From positions 22,950,001 to 23,014,000 of the forward strand of contig OX327697.1 of assembly GCA_946807835.1 (NCBI GenBank): a stretch of DNA of 64,000 nucleotides. The letters are read 5' to 3'. Of this stretch, positions 36,120 through 48,061 are shown piece by piece (the stretch's first letter is position 1; each line of letters begins with the position of its first letter). The notes beneath the pieces were generated by a model. The model was given only the letters and a program-made list of their open reading frames with translations. It ran no database searches and was not told the DNA's origin. Source of the DNA: Ailanthus altissimus (Eukaryota > Streptophyta > Magnoliopsida > Sapindales > Simaroubaceae). A program made the position numbers and the translations under genes.

Positions 36120-38160
36120 AAAAGTATGCTTTCCAACATTGAGACTAAGATGGAGAGCCAAAATAGAGGACCAAGCAGTACAAATACAATTGCTTTAAGA
36201 GGTGAAGTTCTTGCCAACATGGCGGACACTCTCACAAAGATTATCAAACAACTTGAGAAAACCAAGAAAGAGAATTAGGAGCTATGAGATAACATAATGG
36301 CAATGAAAGTATATAAAGGATCCCCAGAGAACCATAAGAAGAGATTCATCCCAAAAGATTATAAGAGATTCTACTCTATAGGTCACTAAAAATATCTTAC
36401 AGAGATGACATTAAGGCTTCCATCTTAAAGGAGGTTGGCAACCCATACGCGATGACAAAACCAAGAGTTGCAGAAGATGTAATGGCCTTGGTAAAGAAAG
36501 ACAACCAAGATCCTTTTATAAACACCATAAGGATGGTTGAGAGACTAAGTAAATTCAACATACCTAACTTTTACATGTTTGATGGGATTAGGGACCTCGA
36601 AGAACCTATATTTCATTTTAACTTCAGAATGATAATGCACACATATAACAGACCCTTAAAGGCATTACCTTTCCTTGAAGTCTGAATAGTTTGGCACAGG
36701 TTTGGTTTTGAGGACTCAAGGAGAACTCAATATCATATTCTGATGAATTGACAGCCTAGTTTATTGCGTAATAAATCTAAAACCAGAAGGAAATAAAGAT
36801 AGCTTCGAACTTTTTTCTTATAAACATAGGGATATCGAATCGAATATTTCTTAATCGGTTCAACTACAAATTTAGTAAGCTTAGGAGTTACGACATTGAG
36901 ATAATTGCCTAAGCATATTAAAAAATAGAGAAAACTTCTATATCGTATTATAAATGCCTTGTTTGAAAGAATTTTACTTCTTTCAAGTTAATTAATTAAA
37001 AGTCAGAATGATGGATTCGAAATGAGAAAGAAGAAGCTGCCACAAAGAAAGAAACTTTTGTAATTACAACACGAAAAGAAGGCAACTTATCTTAGAAGGG
37101 AGATTACAAGAAGCAGACTCCTAAAAGAGACGAATACGAGAAGAGGATTTTCAATCAGGGAAGTAACAAAAAATGACAAAAGACCTAAACAGTCATATGA
37201 ACCGTTGATCCCTATAAATACATCCATCAAGAAAATATGGGCAAAATAAAAGATTTTAGAGCCTTTAGGAAGCCAGGGCCTATAAAGACATTTAAGGTAT
37301 ACATGGACCAATCAAAACACTATCCCTTCCATAATTATTACAAACATAATATTCAGGGTGGTTGATCTCTAAGAAGATAAATTCACACCCTTGTGAATAA
37401 CAAACACTTATTAGAATACATATTGGAAATTGGACCTGAGTAGGCAACAATACGAGTAAAAAAATCCAAGCCTGCTGTAAGAAAAATTAGGACAACAAAG
37501 AAGAGGAAGTATTGCCTATACTAAATTCAATTCATGGCTTTCCATTCGAAGAAGCTTCCATGATCATAACATGAAAAGAAGGGAACTTGTCTTAGAAAGG
37601 AGATTACAGGAAGCAGCCTCTCAAAAGAGATAAATACGAGAAGAAACCTTTTAATCAGGGAAGTAACAGAAAATGAAAAAGAGACCTAAACGGTCATATG
37701 AACCGTTGATCCCTATAAATACGTCCATCAAGAAAATATGGGCAAAATAAAAGATTTTAAAGCCTTTAGGAAGCTAGGGCCCATAAAGACATTAAGGCAT
37801 ACACAGACCAATCAAAGCACTATTCCTTCTATAATGATTATAGACATAATATCTAGGGTGGCTGAGCTCTAAGAGGATAAATTCACACCCTTATGAAGAA
37901 CAAATACTTATTTGAAAACTAGACTTGAGTAGGTAGCGATACGAGTAAAAAATCCAAGCTTGCAGCAAAGAAGAATTAGGACAACAAAGAAGAAGAAGTA
38001 CTACCCTTACTGAATTCAATTCATGGCTCCTTATTCGACTTTGCCTATTTAGAGAAAGGAAATTCACGGGAGATGAAGGAAATAGATGAAAGTTCGTTAA
38101 GGTATATGCAGAATAAGTAATTACAAAAGAAAACAAAATCACACTTCCTGTATTAAATGG
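36120..38160 (+). pseudogene. Gypsy gag remnant
   Basis: An open piece at 36452-36685 reads DPFINTIRMVERLSKFNIPN followed by MFDGIRDLEEPIFHFNFRM and NRPLKALPF, the typical plant gypsy gag core. Frame breaks lie on either side. The C-terminal part is inside a 0.5-kb tandem duplication. Confidence 0.75.
37069..38040 (+). repeat. 502-bp tandem duplication within gag
   Basis: Copy one starts near 37069 and copy two near 37571. Shared blocks include CATATGAACCGTTGATCCCT, AAGAAAATATGGGCAAAATA, AAATTCACACCCTT and CAATTCATGGCT. The copies differ at many places but stay in register, so the duplication predates much of the decay. Confidence 0.9.
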
Positions 38161-38399
38161 ACAGATGGATGTGACACCTACAGAAGACTCTATGGAAGTT
38201 TTATTTGCAAGAGTAGCTATAAATCAATTTTACATGAGCACAGTCCATGGCAGACCATCAAAATAGAAATGAAGAGATGAAAGATAAAGATCATTGTTCA
38301 AAAGAGCAGTTAAATACAAAAATGTGGAATTAGGGAGAACTCTATAACTATGCCTATTACTTAAGAACTAAAAGAAATCAAATTCTCCTGGGAAGATCT

Positions 38400-38563
38400 A
38401 ACAGATCTAATGATGTCGCATTTGGATCCTCTAGTTATCAGCCTGAATATAAGAAAGACGATCGTTTAAAAAGTCCTAGTAGATGGAGGAAGTAACAATG
38501 ATATCTTGTTTTAAGAAGCATTCCAGGTTTGAAATTAGACATGAAGGACTTTAAGTGGTGTGA
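38400..38563 (+). pseudogene. Gypsy protease remnant
   Basis: VLVDGGSNNDILF with the DGGS active site at 38482-38493. The reading frame is then cut by solo LTR S3 and picks up after it as LIAFGKGRV, the second conserved protease block. Confidence 0.82.
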
Positions 38564-39928
38564 TGATGTCTAATTTAATAACTTAGCGCAAGTGCACGCT
38601 TTTTATATCAAGTAATATAGGACTAAGTCCAGATTATCGATCTCATAGAGACTATTATTTCTATTTTCTTCAATCGAATACAAAATTACTCTACTTTACC
38701 CTTATCCAGACTAGCTTCAAGGATAGAGTTTAACTAACTAAATTATTGATATCAAATTGAGCCTAATTAAAATATTGCAAGTACTTAGAGATAGAATTCA
38801 CTAAATTGATAAGTAATCTAGAGTATCGACGTATCCCCTAGTAGTTCACTGAACCCTTTAACCCCTTAGTTATTTCATTTTTATCAATTGATTGTCTAGA
38901 CACTGATTTCATCATAAGCTTCTGTCGACAGTCGAATGATAATATCACACCCTAACAATTACCTATATGTCTATAGTAATCCGAATAAGATGCAACTCAT
39001 TAATATTAAGTCTAATCAAACCATATATGCCACCTAGGTATATGTCTATCCTAGATGGAACTCATAGATATTACCCTATGATCATATATCAATCTACCAT
39101 AGGCTAAACACATGATTCCTTTTGTCAAAGTTATCATGGTTCCTAAACAATCAAAATAGTGATCAAGTATAATGAAAGCATTAAGCATAGATAGATTGAA
39201 TCAATTAAGCGATAAAAGTTCATAACTAAAAGTTTAAAAGAATCAATTACATACTAGGTTCAATAACGTCTAACCCTAGATCAAAAGTATTTAGCTCATG
39301 TTCAAAACAAGAATATCAAAGCAAAAGTATAAAAATATCATGATCAAAATCATCTCTTAAAACTAAGGAAGAAAATAACACAAGTGATGCCCTGAGTTGT
39401 TTTTCTTCCTCTCGTCTTAATTGCCCAAGAGTTGATTCTTCAGCCTTCAATACAATTTACCTTGATCTCTTGGTTTGAATGTGTATTCGTTGCTTGCATT
39501 TTTCTCCTTGCTAAATCTCTTTATTTTTGTTTCAAAATAGTATTTTTGTTGCTAAGAGAAACCTTAGGCGCGAGGAGCTTCGAATCTATCGTGAAAAGGC
39601 GAGTTGAGAGGAGTATTTAAACACCTGTACGGGCACTGCGGCGCTAGGCACGAGCACAATTTTTCACAAATCTTCGACAAGCGCTGCGGCGCTCACTCGC
39701 TGTTTTAGGCGTTGCGACGCCCAGCCACTTGTTTCCCTTATATCGTCTTTCGAGCGCATTTTGCTCGTTTCTCGCCCGATTCGCTTCCCGTTTGTTCCTA
39801 TATATCACATTTTCCTTCACGCACCTATTTAAGATAAAAAACACAAATAAGTAGCCAAATATTAATGGATTAAAGCAAAAATACCCAAGTTAGAGTGTTA
39901 AAATACTATTGTCATTATACTATTATCA
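38564..39928 (-). mobile_element. Solo LTR S3 of the 1.4-kb gypsy-like family
   Basis: Flanked by TGTGA on both sides (38559-38563 and 39929-39933), a perfect 5-bp target duplication. Read on the minus strand it starts TGATAATAGTATAATG and ends TTAGACATCA. It has the same layout as S1 and S4: GTGCACTTGCGCT near the 3' end and GC-rich hairpins upstream of a TTTAAATA box. No internal retrotransposon sequence is present. Removing it joins the two halves of the host protease. Confidence 0.9.
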
Positions 39929-39933
39929 TGTGA

Positions 39934-41460
39934 CATCAAATTAATAGCCTTTGGAAAAGGTAGAGTATAGGTCAATGGAAAGATAACACTACCTATTATG
40001 GCAGCTAAAAAAAAAAAAAGCTAAAAGTAAATTATTTTGTAGTCAAAAGTGCCCATAACCTGCAATACTATAGCTAAATGCTTCTGGATCACTATATGGA
40101 AGCTGTTGTATCAACCTTGCATCAAGTGTTGATGTGTCTAAATTACTAGAAGAGAGACAATCAGTATCAGAGGTTAGCAAGTTTAAACAAAACAATGTTA
40201 CGTTAATTCACTTAAAACACCGAAGGAGCAGAAGGAAAAATTCAAGAAGATAGAAGTAACAGAAACTTTCAAGAAGTTTGACGAACAAACCAAGGAACAG
40301 TTTCCACCCCTTTCATGGGTGGAACTCCCTCTCAAATTAGCAATTATAAGACTAATGGCTGAAAGGACTTCCTCTAAAGATAGAGTACACACCACCTAGT
40401 ATTGTAAAAACCAAGGAAGTAATCCCTAACTCTTCAGGCACTGATAAAAAAGTATTCATGGGCACTGACATAACCACGGAAGAAAGAGAGAACATGATTA
40501 AGTTACTAAGGAAAAACCATAATGTCTTTATCTAGTTGTACAAAGATATGATTGGCATAGATTTAGAGGTGATGTACCATAACCTAAATATAGGAAGGAT
40601 TGTAAGTCGGTTTGATAAAAGCAACGATGATTCACTCTTGAATGCAATAAGATCATCAGTGATGAGGTAGATAGGTTACTAAAAAATAAGCTTTATATAA
40701 AAAGCAAAATATCTAGAATAACTTTCAAATATAGTGGTGGTGGGGAAGAAGATTGAGAATAAAAGGTATGTGTAGACTACATTAACCTGAACAAAGCCAT
40801 AGTTAAGGATTCTTTTCCTTTTCCGAAGATCGATTATATAATGGACATAATAGGGTATGAAAGGCTATCATTTTTAGACGCTTACAATAGATACAATTAG
40901 ATTAAGAAATTTAAGAAAGATAAAGAGAAAACAAGTTTCATAATTGAGCGCGAAATCTATTACTACAAAGTAGTATCGTTATGTAAAAGCCACCTTTTAG
41001 AGATTACTTAGTGAAGTCTTCGAAAAGCTTCTAGGAAAAATAATGGAAGCTTATATCAGTGATATAGTAGTTAAGAGTAAGAAGGTAAAAGATCACATTA
41101 CAGACCTACAAGAAGTATTTGATGTCCTATAGAAGTATATTATGCACTTAAACTCAGCCAAGTTCACCTTTAGGATCTTATTCGGAACCTTCATAGGATA
41201 CATTGTAGGCATAAGATGAAGAAAAGCCGAACTATCACAAGTCCAGGAACTTAAGAACATTACCATATTCAGGACACCAAAAAAAGTTTAGATTTTAACC
41301 AAAAGAGTAATAGCTTTCAACAGATTTATCTACATGATGTCAAACAAATGAAAACCCTTATTTCAAGTTATAAAAGCTAAGAATGGAAACCCGTGGGGGT
41401 TGAAATAGATGGAAGCATTATATAACCTGAAAAAAAAAAATCAAGACAATCTCCTATACT
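39934..41460 (+). pseudogene. Gypsy protease end and reverse transcriptase remnant
   Basis: After LIAFGKGRV and GKITLPI come TEERENMIKLLRKN, VCVDYINLNKA (40766-40798), KDSFPFPKID, LSFLDAYNRYN and YISDIVVKSKK (from 41052), where the catalytic YIDD has become YISD. The thumb follows with FTFRILFGTFIGYIV. Many stops and frame changes. Confidence 0.87.
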
Positions 41461-41479
41461 TTTTACGCCATTTTCTAAT

Positions 41480-41810
41480 GAAACTTTGTTTCTTTATCTT
41501 GCAGCTTACGCAGTAGTAGTTAATGAGGTATTATTCAGAGAAGTATACGATTAACAAAATCCCGTCATCTACACTAGTAAAGTTCTCTTGGATGCAAAAA
41601 AACTAGATATTTAGTAGTGAAGAAGCTTGTCCTTGCTCTCATCCAAGCCAAATACAAGCTCTATTATTACTTCGAGACCCATCCAGTCAAAGTGTTCATA
41701 TTCCTTCAAATAGATCCTATCCAAACTAGATGTAGTAGGCAAAGTCATTATGATGGCCATGATATTGATTCATGTAGACATAAAATATCAACTGAAGACT
41801 GTGATTAAAG
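41480..41810 (+). pseudogene. First (gypsy-type) RNase H remnant
   Basis: EVLFREVYD, NPVIYTSKVLLDAKKL and KLVLALIQAKYKLYYYFETH match the conserved gypsy RNase H and its connection end (41617-41715). Stops lie between the blocks. Confidence 0.8.
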
Positions 41811-41889
41811 GATAAGCAATGATAGACTTCATGTTAAAGAATGAACCAGATGTACAAGATGGCACCTTACTTTCAGATCTAGTGGAACT

Positions 41890-42140
41890 AGAGGAATTTA
41901 GAAGGCAAACATTGATGGAGCTTCCAATAATAAATGAGTGATTTAGGAATCAGAATTAGAAACTTAAATGGATTTATACTAGAACATGCAGTAAAACTCT
42001 TATCTCTTACTTCTAACAATAAAGTTGAGAATAAAGTACTGATCGAGGGACTCATAATAACACAATAATTAATGATCAGAAAGCTTGAGACCTACATGAA
42101 CTCAACATTGATTTCTTTCCAATAGAATAAAGACTATACA
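41890..42140 (+). pseudogene. Second (archaeal-like) RNase H remnant
   Basis: DGASNNK near 41914, then GIRNLNGFILEHAVKL and a decayed NNKVENKVLIEG, in the place of the NNEAEYEAL motif of the additional RNase H found in Tat-lineage elements. Stops are present. This domain is what places the element in the Tat lineage. Confidence 0.75.
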
Positions 42141-42469
42141 GCCAAAGAAGAACAAATGAAGAGTTTGCTCACGAAAGCTAAAAAAGAAGTCGAACATCTA
42201 TAGAAAGTGATCATCTCTCAGATTCCATGAAAATAGAATGCAGAAGTGAACAAGCTTCCCAAAGAAGCTTTTACAGTGAAGCATCCACTTACTCGAAAAG
42301 TTCCACTCATAACTAAAGCTAAGACTGCATCTAAAAAAGATGAAATGGGCACGAAAACCCAAAACTTGAATACCCACTTCCACTAGTTGAATGACTTCCT
42401 ACATCAAATTCTTACAGGATAAAAAGCTTCCTACCAATTAAAATGAAGCTAGGAAGATATAAAGCAAAG

Positions 42470-43530
42470 TAAAAAGTTCACTCTAAAAGATAGACAACTA
42501 TACAGACAATCATTCTCTGGAGCATACATGCGATGCGTTCAAATTAACGAAAGGAATAAGATATTTGAGGAAATTAATGAAGGGATATATAAGAACTACA
42601 CCAATAAATGAGTCCTCTTGCATAAAATAGTGAGATATAGATATTTTTAACTTTTAATCAAGAAAGATACATTAGAGTACCTAAAGAAGTACGAGAAGAT
42701 ATGGATATTTCTCACCCATCTACTAGTTAGAGATCTAAATATGTTTTCTAGTTTTTGGTCTTTCATATAATGAGGAATGGACATCGTAGGATCTCTACCA
42801 TTTGCAGTTAAAAGAAAGCGATTCATAGTCCTAACTATGGATTACTTCACAAAATAGGTGGAAACAGAGGCTTACAACACCACAAAAGCATAAGTCAAGA
42901 AATCATAGGTAGAACATAATCACCAGATATGGGATGCTATAATTACTAGCGTTTAACAATGAAAAATAGTTTGCCAGCTCAGTAGTCACTTTCTTTTGCA
43001 ATAAATTCAAGTTTTAGCAAAAATTCTCTTCTCCTAACTACCCTTAGGGCAACGGACAAGTGAAACTAATGAATCAGACTACATTTACCATGCTAAGGAA
43101 GCGCTTTAGAACACAAAAAGAAAAATGGCTAGAGCAACTTCCATGAGTCCTATAGGCATATAGGACTATGGAAAGCATATCAACATGAACCTAACCTTAT
43201 ACTTTAGTGTACAGAATGAAAGCTATACTTCCCATGAAATTTTATTCCTAGCTTAAGGACCAGATTAGTATGGTTAGAACTAAATGATAAGACCTTGGAA
43301 AAAGATCTTACAGATGAGGCTAGAGATATAACAACCATCTATGCCACCCCATTTACAGGAAACAGATGAAGAAATAACATGATAACAGAGTTCAAAAAAG
43401 AGAAATCAAGAAGGGCGACTTGGTTCTAAGGGAAGCTTTTAACATTAATAAGGAAAGAAATGTTGGAAAGATGGCTGAGACATGGGAAAGACTCTATAGA
43501 GTTACCAAGAAATTGGATCAATGAGCGTTT
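42470..43530 (+). pseudogene. Gypsy integrase remnant, N-terminal and central part
   Basis: GMDIVGSLPFAVKRKRF near 42774, VLTMDYFTK, a decayed YPQGNGQV near 43040, and KKGDLVLREAFNI plus ERLYRVTKKLD near the end. The last strand is interrupted by S4 at 43531 and completed at 47276-47346. Confidence 0.83.
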
Positions 43531-46500
43531 TGATTAAGTTCATTTAGGTTAATATTTTTATCTCCCCAAACTTGATATTTGTTATATTTTTAAAGAGTAT
43601 TTGGCTATTTATAAAGATTATTGATAAATTATAAGTTTTCAATCATTCGACATGAAGATACTAAAAATTAGACAAAAATGAAAGAGATTTGTAGAAAAAG
43701 GACTAGTGTCATGGCACTTAAAAGTCAATACTGCGATGCTTAACTCAAAGACCACAGCGCTGCGACACTCCACAGCCATTGTCGCATCGCCCAATTAGAA
43801 AAAGAGAAAATTGATTTCCAGGTCTTAGTATTGTGACAACCAGAACCTAGCACCATAGCGCTAAAGTCAGAGAGTCTAATGTTGTAGCACTCATGCAACT
43901 AAAAGAGGAAAGAATTTGGGATTTTTAATACAACTTAGACACAAAGTAATAGACCCCTATGATTATGAAAGCCTATAAAAAAACCATTTAGAGGCAAAAT
44001 AGAGAGAGAAGCCATATATAAGACTAAAGCAAACTGAAAAAAAGTTATAAGAGAGATCAAGGCAAGATTACAAATTGAACACAAGAATTGTACAACAAGC
44101 AAGAAAAAGAAAAAAGAAGATTCAAGGCATTTTACCTTGTTTAATTTCTTCATTTTCTCATATTTTTATGTCATTATTAATGATGTTTTTGAATATTTGC
44201 TTTGGTATTCTTGAATTCATCATGAAATAATTTTATTTATCTATAGTTCAATTTTTGAATGCTATATATAGTTGAACATTATCTCCCTTATTTTATGAAC
44301 TCAATAAAGTAGAATTGTTTATTTTATCTTGTGCTTAATCCTTTGTTAATATCTAGCCAATATTTTTAATGTTATAGGTGTTGAAATTTGTGTTTACGTG
44401 CCATCCCATTATGTATAAATATTCAATGATAATATTTATACAATTATCATTTCTAATAAAATCGTTAATATTATTTATAATAAATGGTAAGATGTTTGTA
44501 ACATTTCAGATATTGTATGATTTAAAGAAGTTCAAATATGGTCTAAAGGAGTTTAGATCATTGTTAAGAGTTAGCACATTAATAGAGTTAGTGAAATCTA
44601 AACAATTAGAGGCTTGTCTGAAATGGGACAATGACCTGAGAATATATTTATAATGATATAGCTGCAAAGAGTTGCAGATGGTGCTAAGAAATGTCATTAT
44701 GCAAATATGTTCTCAAACGTATTATTTTTGATTTAATTTCATTGATACAGGTCTATTGGTAGAATTCATTAATATAGATTAGTGTATGTTTATATCTAGA
44801 TGGTCTAGATGGTTAGTCTTAGCAAACTTTGAGCTTAGTGGAAGCTCGTATAGACATATAAGTATTCAGTGAGGACTAGTTATTGAACAGACTCACAAAG
44901 ACCTTTAATAGACATCTCATAAAAGCCGTCAATGGAAGGTCTTCTGAGTTGAGTAGTATTTATGGTCTTTTGACCTGAGCGCTACGATGGGCTTGTGAGT
45001 GATCTACCATACTTTGATTCTACACATATCAGAAATCTTTCATGGTCTGACCGCTGTGTGTCTCTGGGTATGGTCCGATGTTCATGAAGTCCGGTGTGCG
45101 CAGATATAGGATCCATCAGCTCATATGAGTGGGTTGTATATCTTGATGCTCCAAGATTGTATTTCAGAAAGTTTTATGGCCACAAGCATAAACCTCAAAA
45201 AAAATATTCCAAAGGGATAAACAATATCACAAAAGTGTTTACGGATATTGTTTAAGAAAATATAAATATGGAGACAAGTTGATGGTTGAGCAAATAGAGA
45301 GTTGACGGTGATGATTTATATCTCTACTTTTCCAGAAAATAAATAATAGAGGGATTATATAAATATGCAATGACCTGATTTGTAATATCTGTAACGTGTG
45401 TATAGGGCATCATTCACGGATGTATGGAGGAGCTCTATATGACAAATTAGTTGTGGACCTAGAGAGTTTAACAATATGAATTGTACTCGTTGAGCACTAA
45501 GGTAGCAGACTGAATTGAATAATTCGAACTAATATATTATAGCGAAATAGAATAATTATTTTGGGATCCCTCGGGATGTGTATTTGTCAAGACTTAATTG
45601 TTAAGTACATCATTGAATTAATTAACAAGAGTTGTTAATTAATATGATGATTGACAAATGGCACAATTTGGTCCATGATTTGATTTTAACTTAGTTTTAC
45701 GATTTAACCTTAGTAGTAAAAACTAGTAAGGTAAAAAGTAATTATTCAAAATTGTTTTGAATAATTAAATTACATATTATTAGATAATATGATAATATAT
45801 ATTAATCATGACCATTGTATTTTAATATAATGAGGAGCCTAAATGTTGACAATTTATTTACCAAATATGATTAAAATAATTATATTTGTTAGGTAATGAT
45901 TTAATTAGGTGGTCATTATTCTAGTGCTTAATAAATTAATCCAAAGTGGGAGACCAACAACTAAATTCGTGGAGCAATTGTTTTTGTTTTATCAAAAGGT
46001 GTTGAGTAACAATAAAAAATAAAAAATTAAGCTAACATTTTGATTCATTCATTCATTTTGGAAGAGGAGATACGGTTAAGCAATTTTAAGGTAAGTGAGA
46101 GAGTTTTGGTTTTGTGTTTTTCAAGTGTTGAAAGCAAAATGAACTTCTCTTCATCTTCTTCTCTCATGAATGAATCAAAATGAATAAATGAAAATGGAGA
46201 AAGAGATTAGTAATTGTAGACAAGAGTTGTATTAAAATTAATTAATATATGGAAATTAGTTTCATCATTTAAACAAGAGTTGTATGTAAATGTTTGTCAT
46301 ATCCATTTAAGAATCAAATAATTTGTGTTCAAAGAGTTTGAATACATGTGTTGAAAATTGTAAAACTAAGCTACCATTCTAACTTTATAATCCCACTAAA
46401 CTGTTATGGACTAGAATGTTTAACAATTTATTTCAAGGTGAACTCTTCAATTGGATTGTTGAAGGATTTGAAGATTTTGTAAAGCTACCTTTATTAGATA

Positions 46501-47270
46501 AGTGTTCTTTACATTTTAATTTTATGTACACAATTATTCATCACATATAAGTTGTTGTATAATAGTTATACTTGAGCATATATGTGATATATGTGGTTAA
46601 ATATGTTAAATTGGGTGTATATGTTAACATGTTTTCGCTGCGTGTAGTAATTTTTAAAATTACGTATATACTCATATGTCACATACTCGATTTCCTACAA
46701 TAGGAATCATAATGAACTCGATAGAGGAATTTATGTGTTTAGGATAGTTTGATATATGATCATTGCGTAACAGTTATAAGTTTTATATGGTATAGACATA
46801 TATCTATATAATATATATGGTAATAATAGATCAGTCTTTAATGATTCTCATTTTATTCTGATTATCTTATACATATAGGTATTTGTTAGGGTGAGATATA
46901 GTTATTTGACAATTGATAAAGTTTTATAATGATGTTAGGGATCTAGCCAATAATTCATTATTAAGGGGATTAAAATAAGAGAATAATGATTCAATGAAAT
47001 ATTAAGGGATAAGTTATAACCTCAGGTTTATTTAATTGGTTATTTTCATCTTTTGTTCAATGCATAGCTATTACTTGATTTATTTTAGGTTAGTTTAGAT
47101 TAATTAAAAATTAATTTAAATTTTATAAGGATAAAAGTTAACCAGTGTTAATTTTAGTACTTGGTAAAGATTAAGTTATAAAAGTCCTTATGGAAACGAT
47201 ATTTAACTCAGATCATTATATTATTTATTACAATAGTGTGCACTTGCGTTTAGATAGAATTTGCATAACA
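43531..47270 (+). mobile_element. Solo LTR S4 of the 1.4-kb family, itself split by element R
   Basis: Starts TGATTAAGTTCATTTAGG and ends TTTGCATAACA; without R it is about 1.41 kb. Flanks are CGTTT and CTTTT, a target duplication with one change. It shares with S1 the blocks CTTGTGYTTAATSCTT, ATCTRGCCAATAT and the GTGCACTTGCGTT end of S3. A CCTATAAAA box lies near 43974. Its hairpin region (43700-43890) is decayed by C-to-T type changes. Confidence 0.83.
44379..46699 (+). mobile_element. LTR-like unit R (about 2.3 kb) inserted in S4
   Basis: Bounded by ATAGG at 44374-44378 and again at 46700-46704, a perfect 5-bp target duplication. Starts TGTTGAAATTTGTGTTTACG and ends ATACTCGATTTCCTACA. 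No coding region is seen, and the size and TG...CA ends suit a solo LTR, probably of a copia-type element. P and Q belong to the same family. Confidence 0.85.
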
Positions 47271-47275
47271 CTTTT

Positions 47276-47346
47276 TTGTTGTAAATAATGGAAGGAGAAC
47301 TATCCCCACTCTATAGAACATTTCAAAACTTAAAACGTTATGTGTA
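47276..47346 (+). pseudogene. C-terminal end of the Tat integrase, displaced by S4
   Basis: ELSPLYRTFQNLKRYV followed by a stop at 47344-47346. It corresponds to the LPRTWN...LKRYY end of plant gypsy integrases and continues the frame lost at 43530. Confidence 0.75.
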
Positions 47347-47349
47347 AGA

Positions 47350-48061
47350 TACTGTTTCAATTCTAGAATATCATTTATATTTTAATAAAACTAACAAGTT
47401 TTTTTTTTTTGAAATATACGTTTCCAATATCTATACCATTTTGTGGAAATAGAAGTACTTTAATGGGATTTCCTTCCTCATTAAGGTTACAAGTATCATC
47501 AAGACTTTCTTAAACAAGAAGCACAAAATTTATAAGACTCTTCTTCAAACTAAAAGGAAAAGTCTTCTTTTATAAGAACCACAATATCACAAAGATTTTC
47601 ATAATAAAGAAAATATCAAAAAGACTTTATTGGAAGGGTCGTATACCCTCTGACCACCTATTCTTGGAAGCACAATATCTAAGAATGCCGGAGAATACAA
47701 AAAAAAGTCATCCGATTTTTATTAGAGGCCTTGAGAATGCTAAAGATTTCCTTTTAATTTTTATCGGAGGCACTAAGAATGCTAAAGAATACTATACAAA
47801 CTCTTCCCTAGAAGGGTCATGTGCATCAGAATTTCCTAAAACCAGAAGCAAAAGTCTTTCCTTACGTAAAGTAAAATATCATAAAGACTTCCCAAAAAAG
47901 CAACTTATTAGAAAAGCTTTCATAAAAAGGAAGAAAAAACTTCTCTCACAAGAAGCAACAGTACCACAAAAATAGTTCCTCGATTGGAAGCACAACATCT
48001 TTTCTTATAGGAAATTCTAAAATTCAATTAATATTTCTCTAAGAAAATCATACACCTTTAT
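47350..48061 (+). repeat. Degenerate repeat tract after pol of the Tat element
   Basis: Loosely repeated words such as AGAAGCACAA, AATATCACAAAGACTT and AAAGTCTTCTTTTATA recur every 40-60 bases. A 103-codon open frame (47664-47975) crosses the tract; it has no recognised domain and a repeat-driven composition, so it is probably not a gene. Confidence 0.45.

Noticed and set aside
47664..47975. 103-codon frame rich in Lys and Ser
   Set aside because: It lies in a degenerate repeat tract of the Tat element, and the repeats explain its composition.
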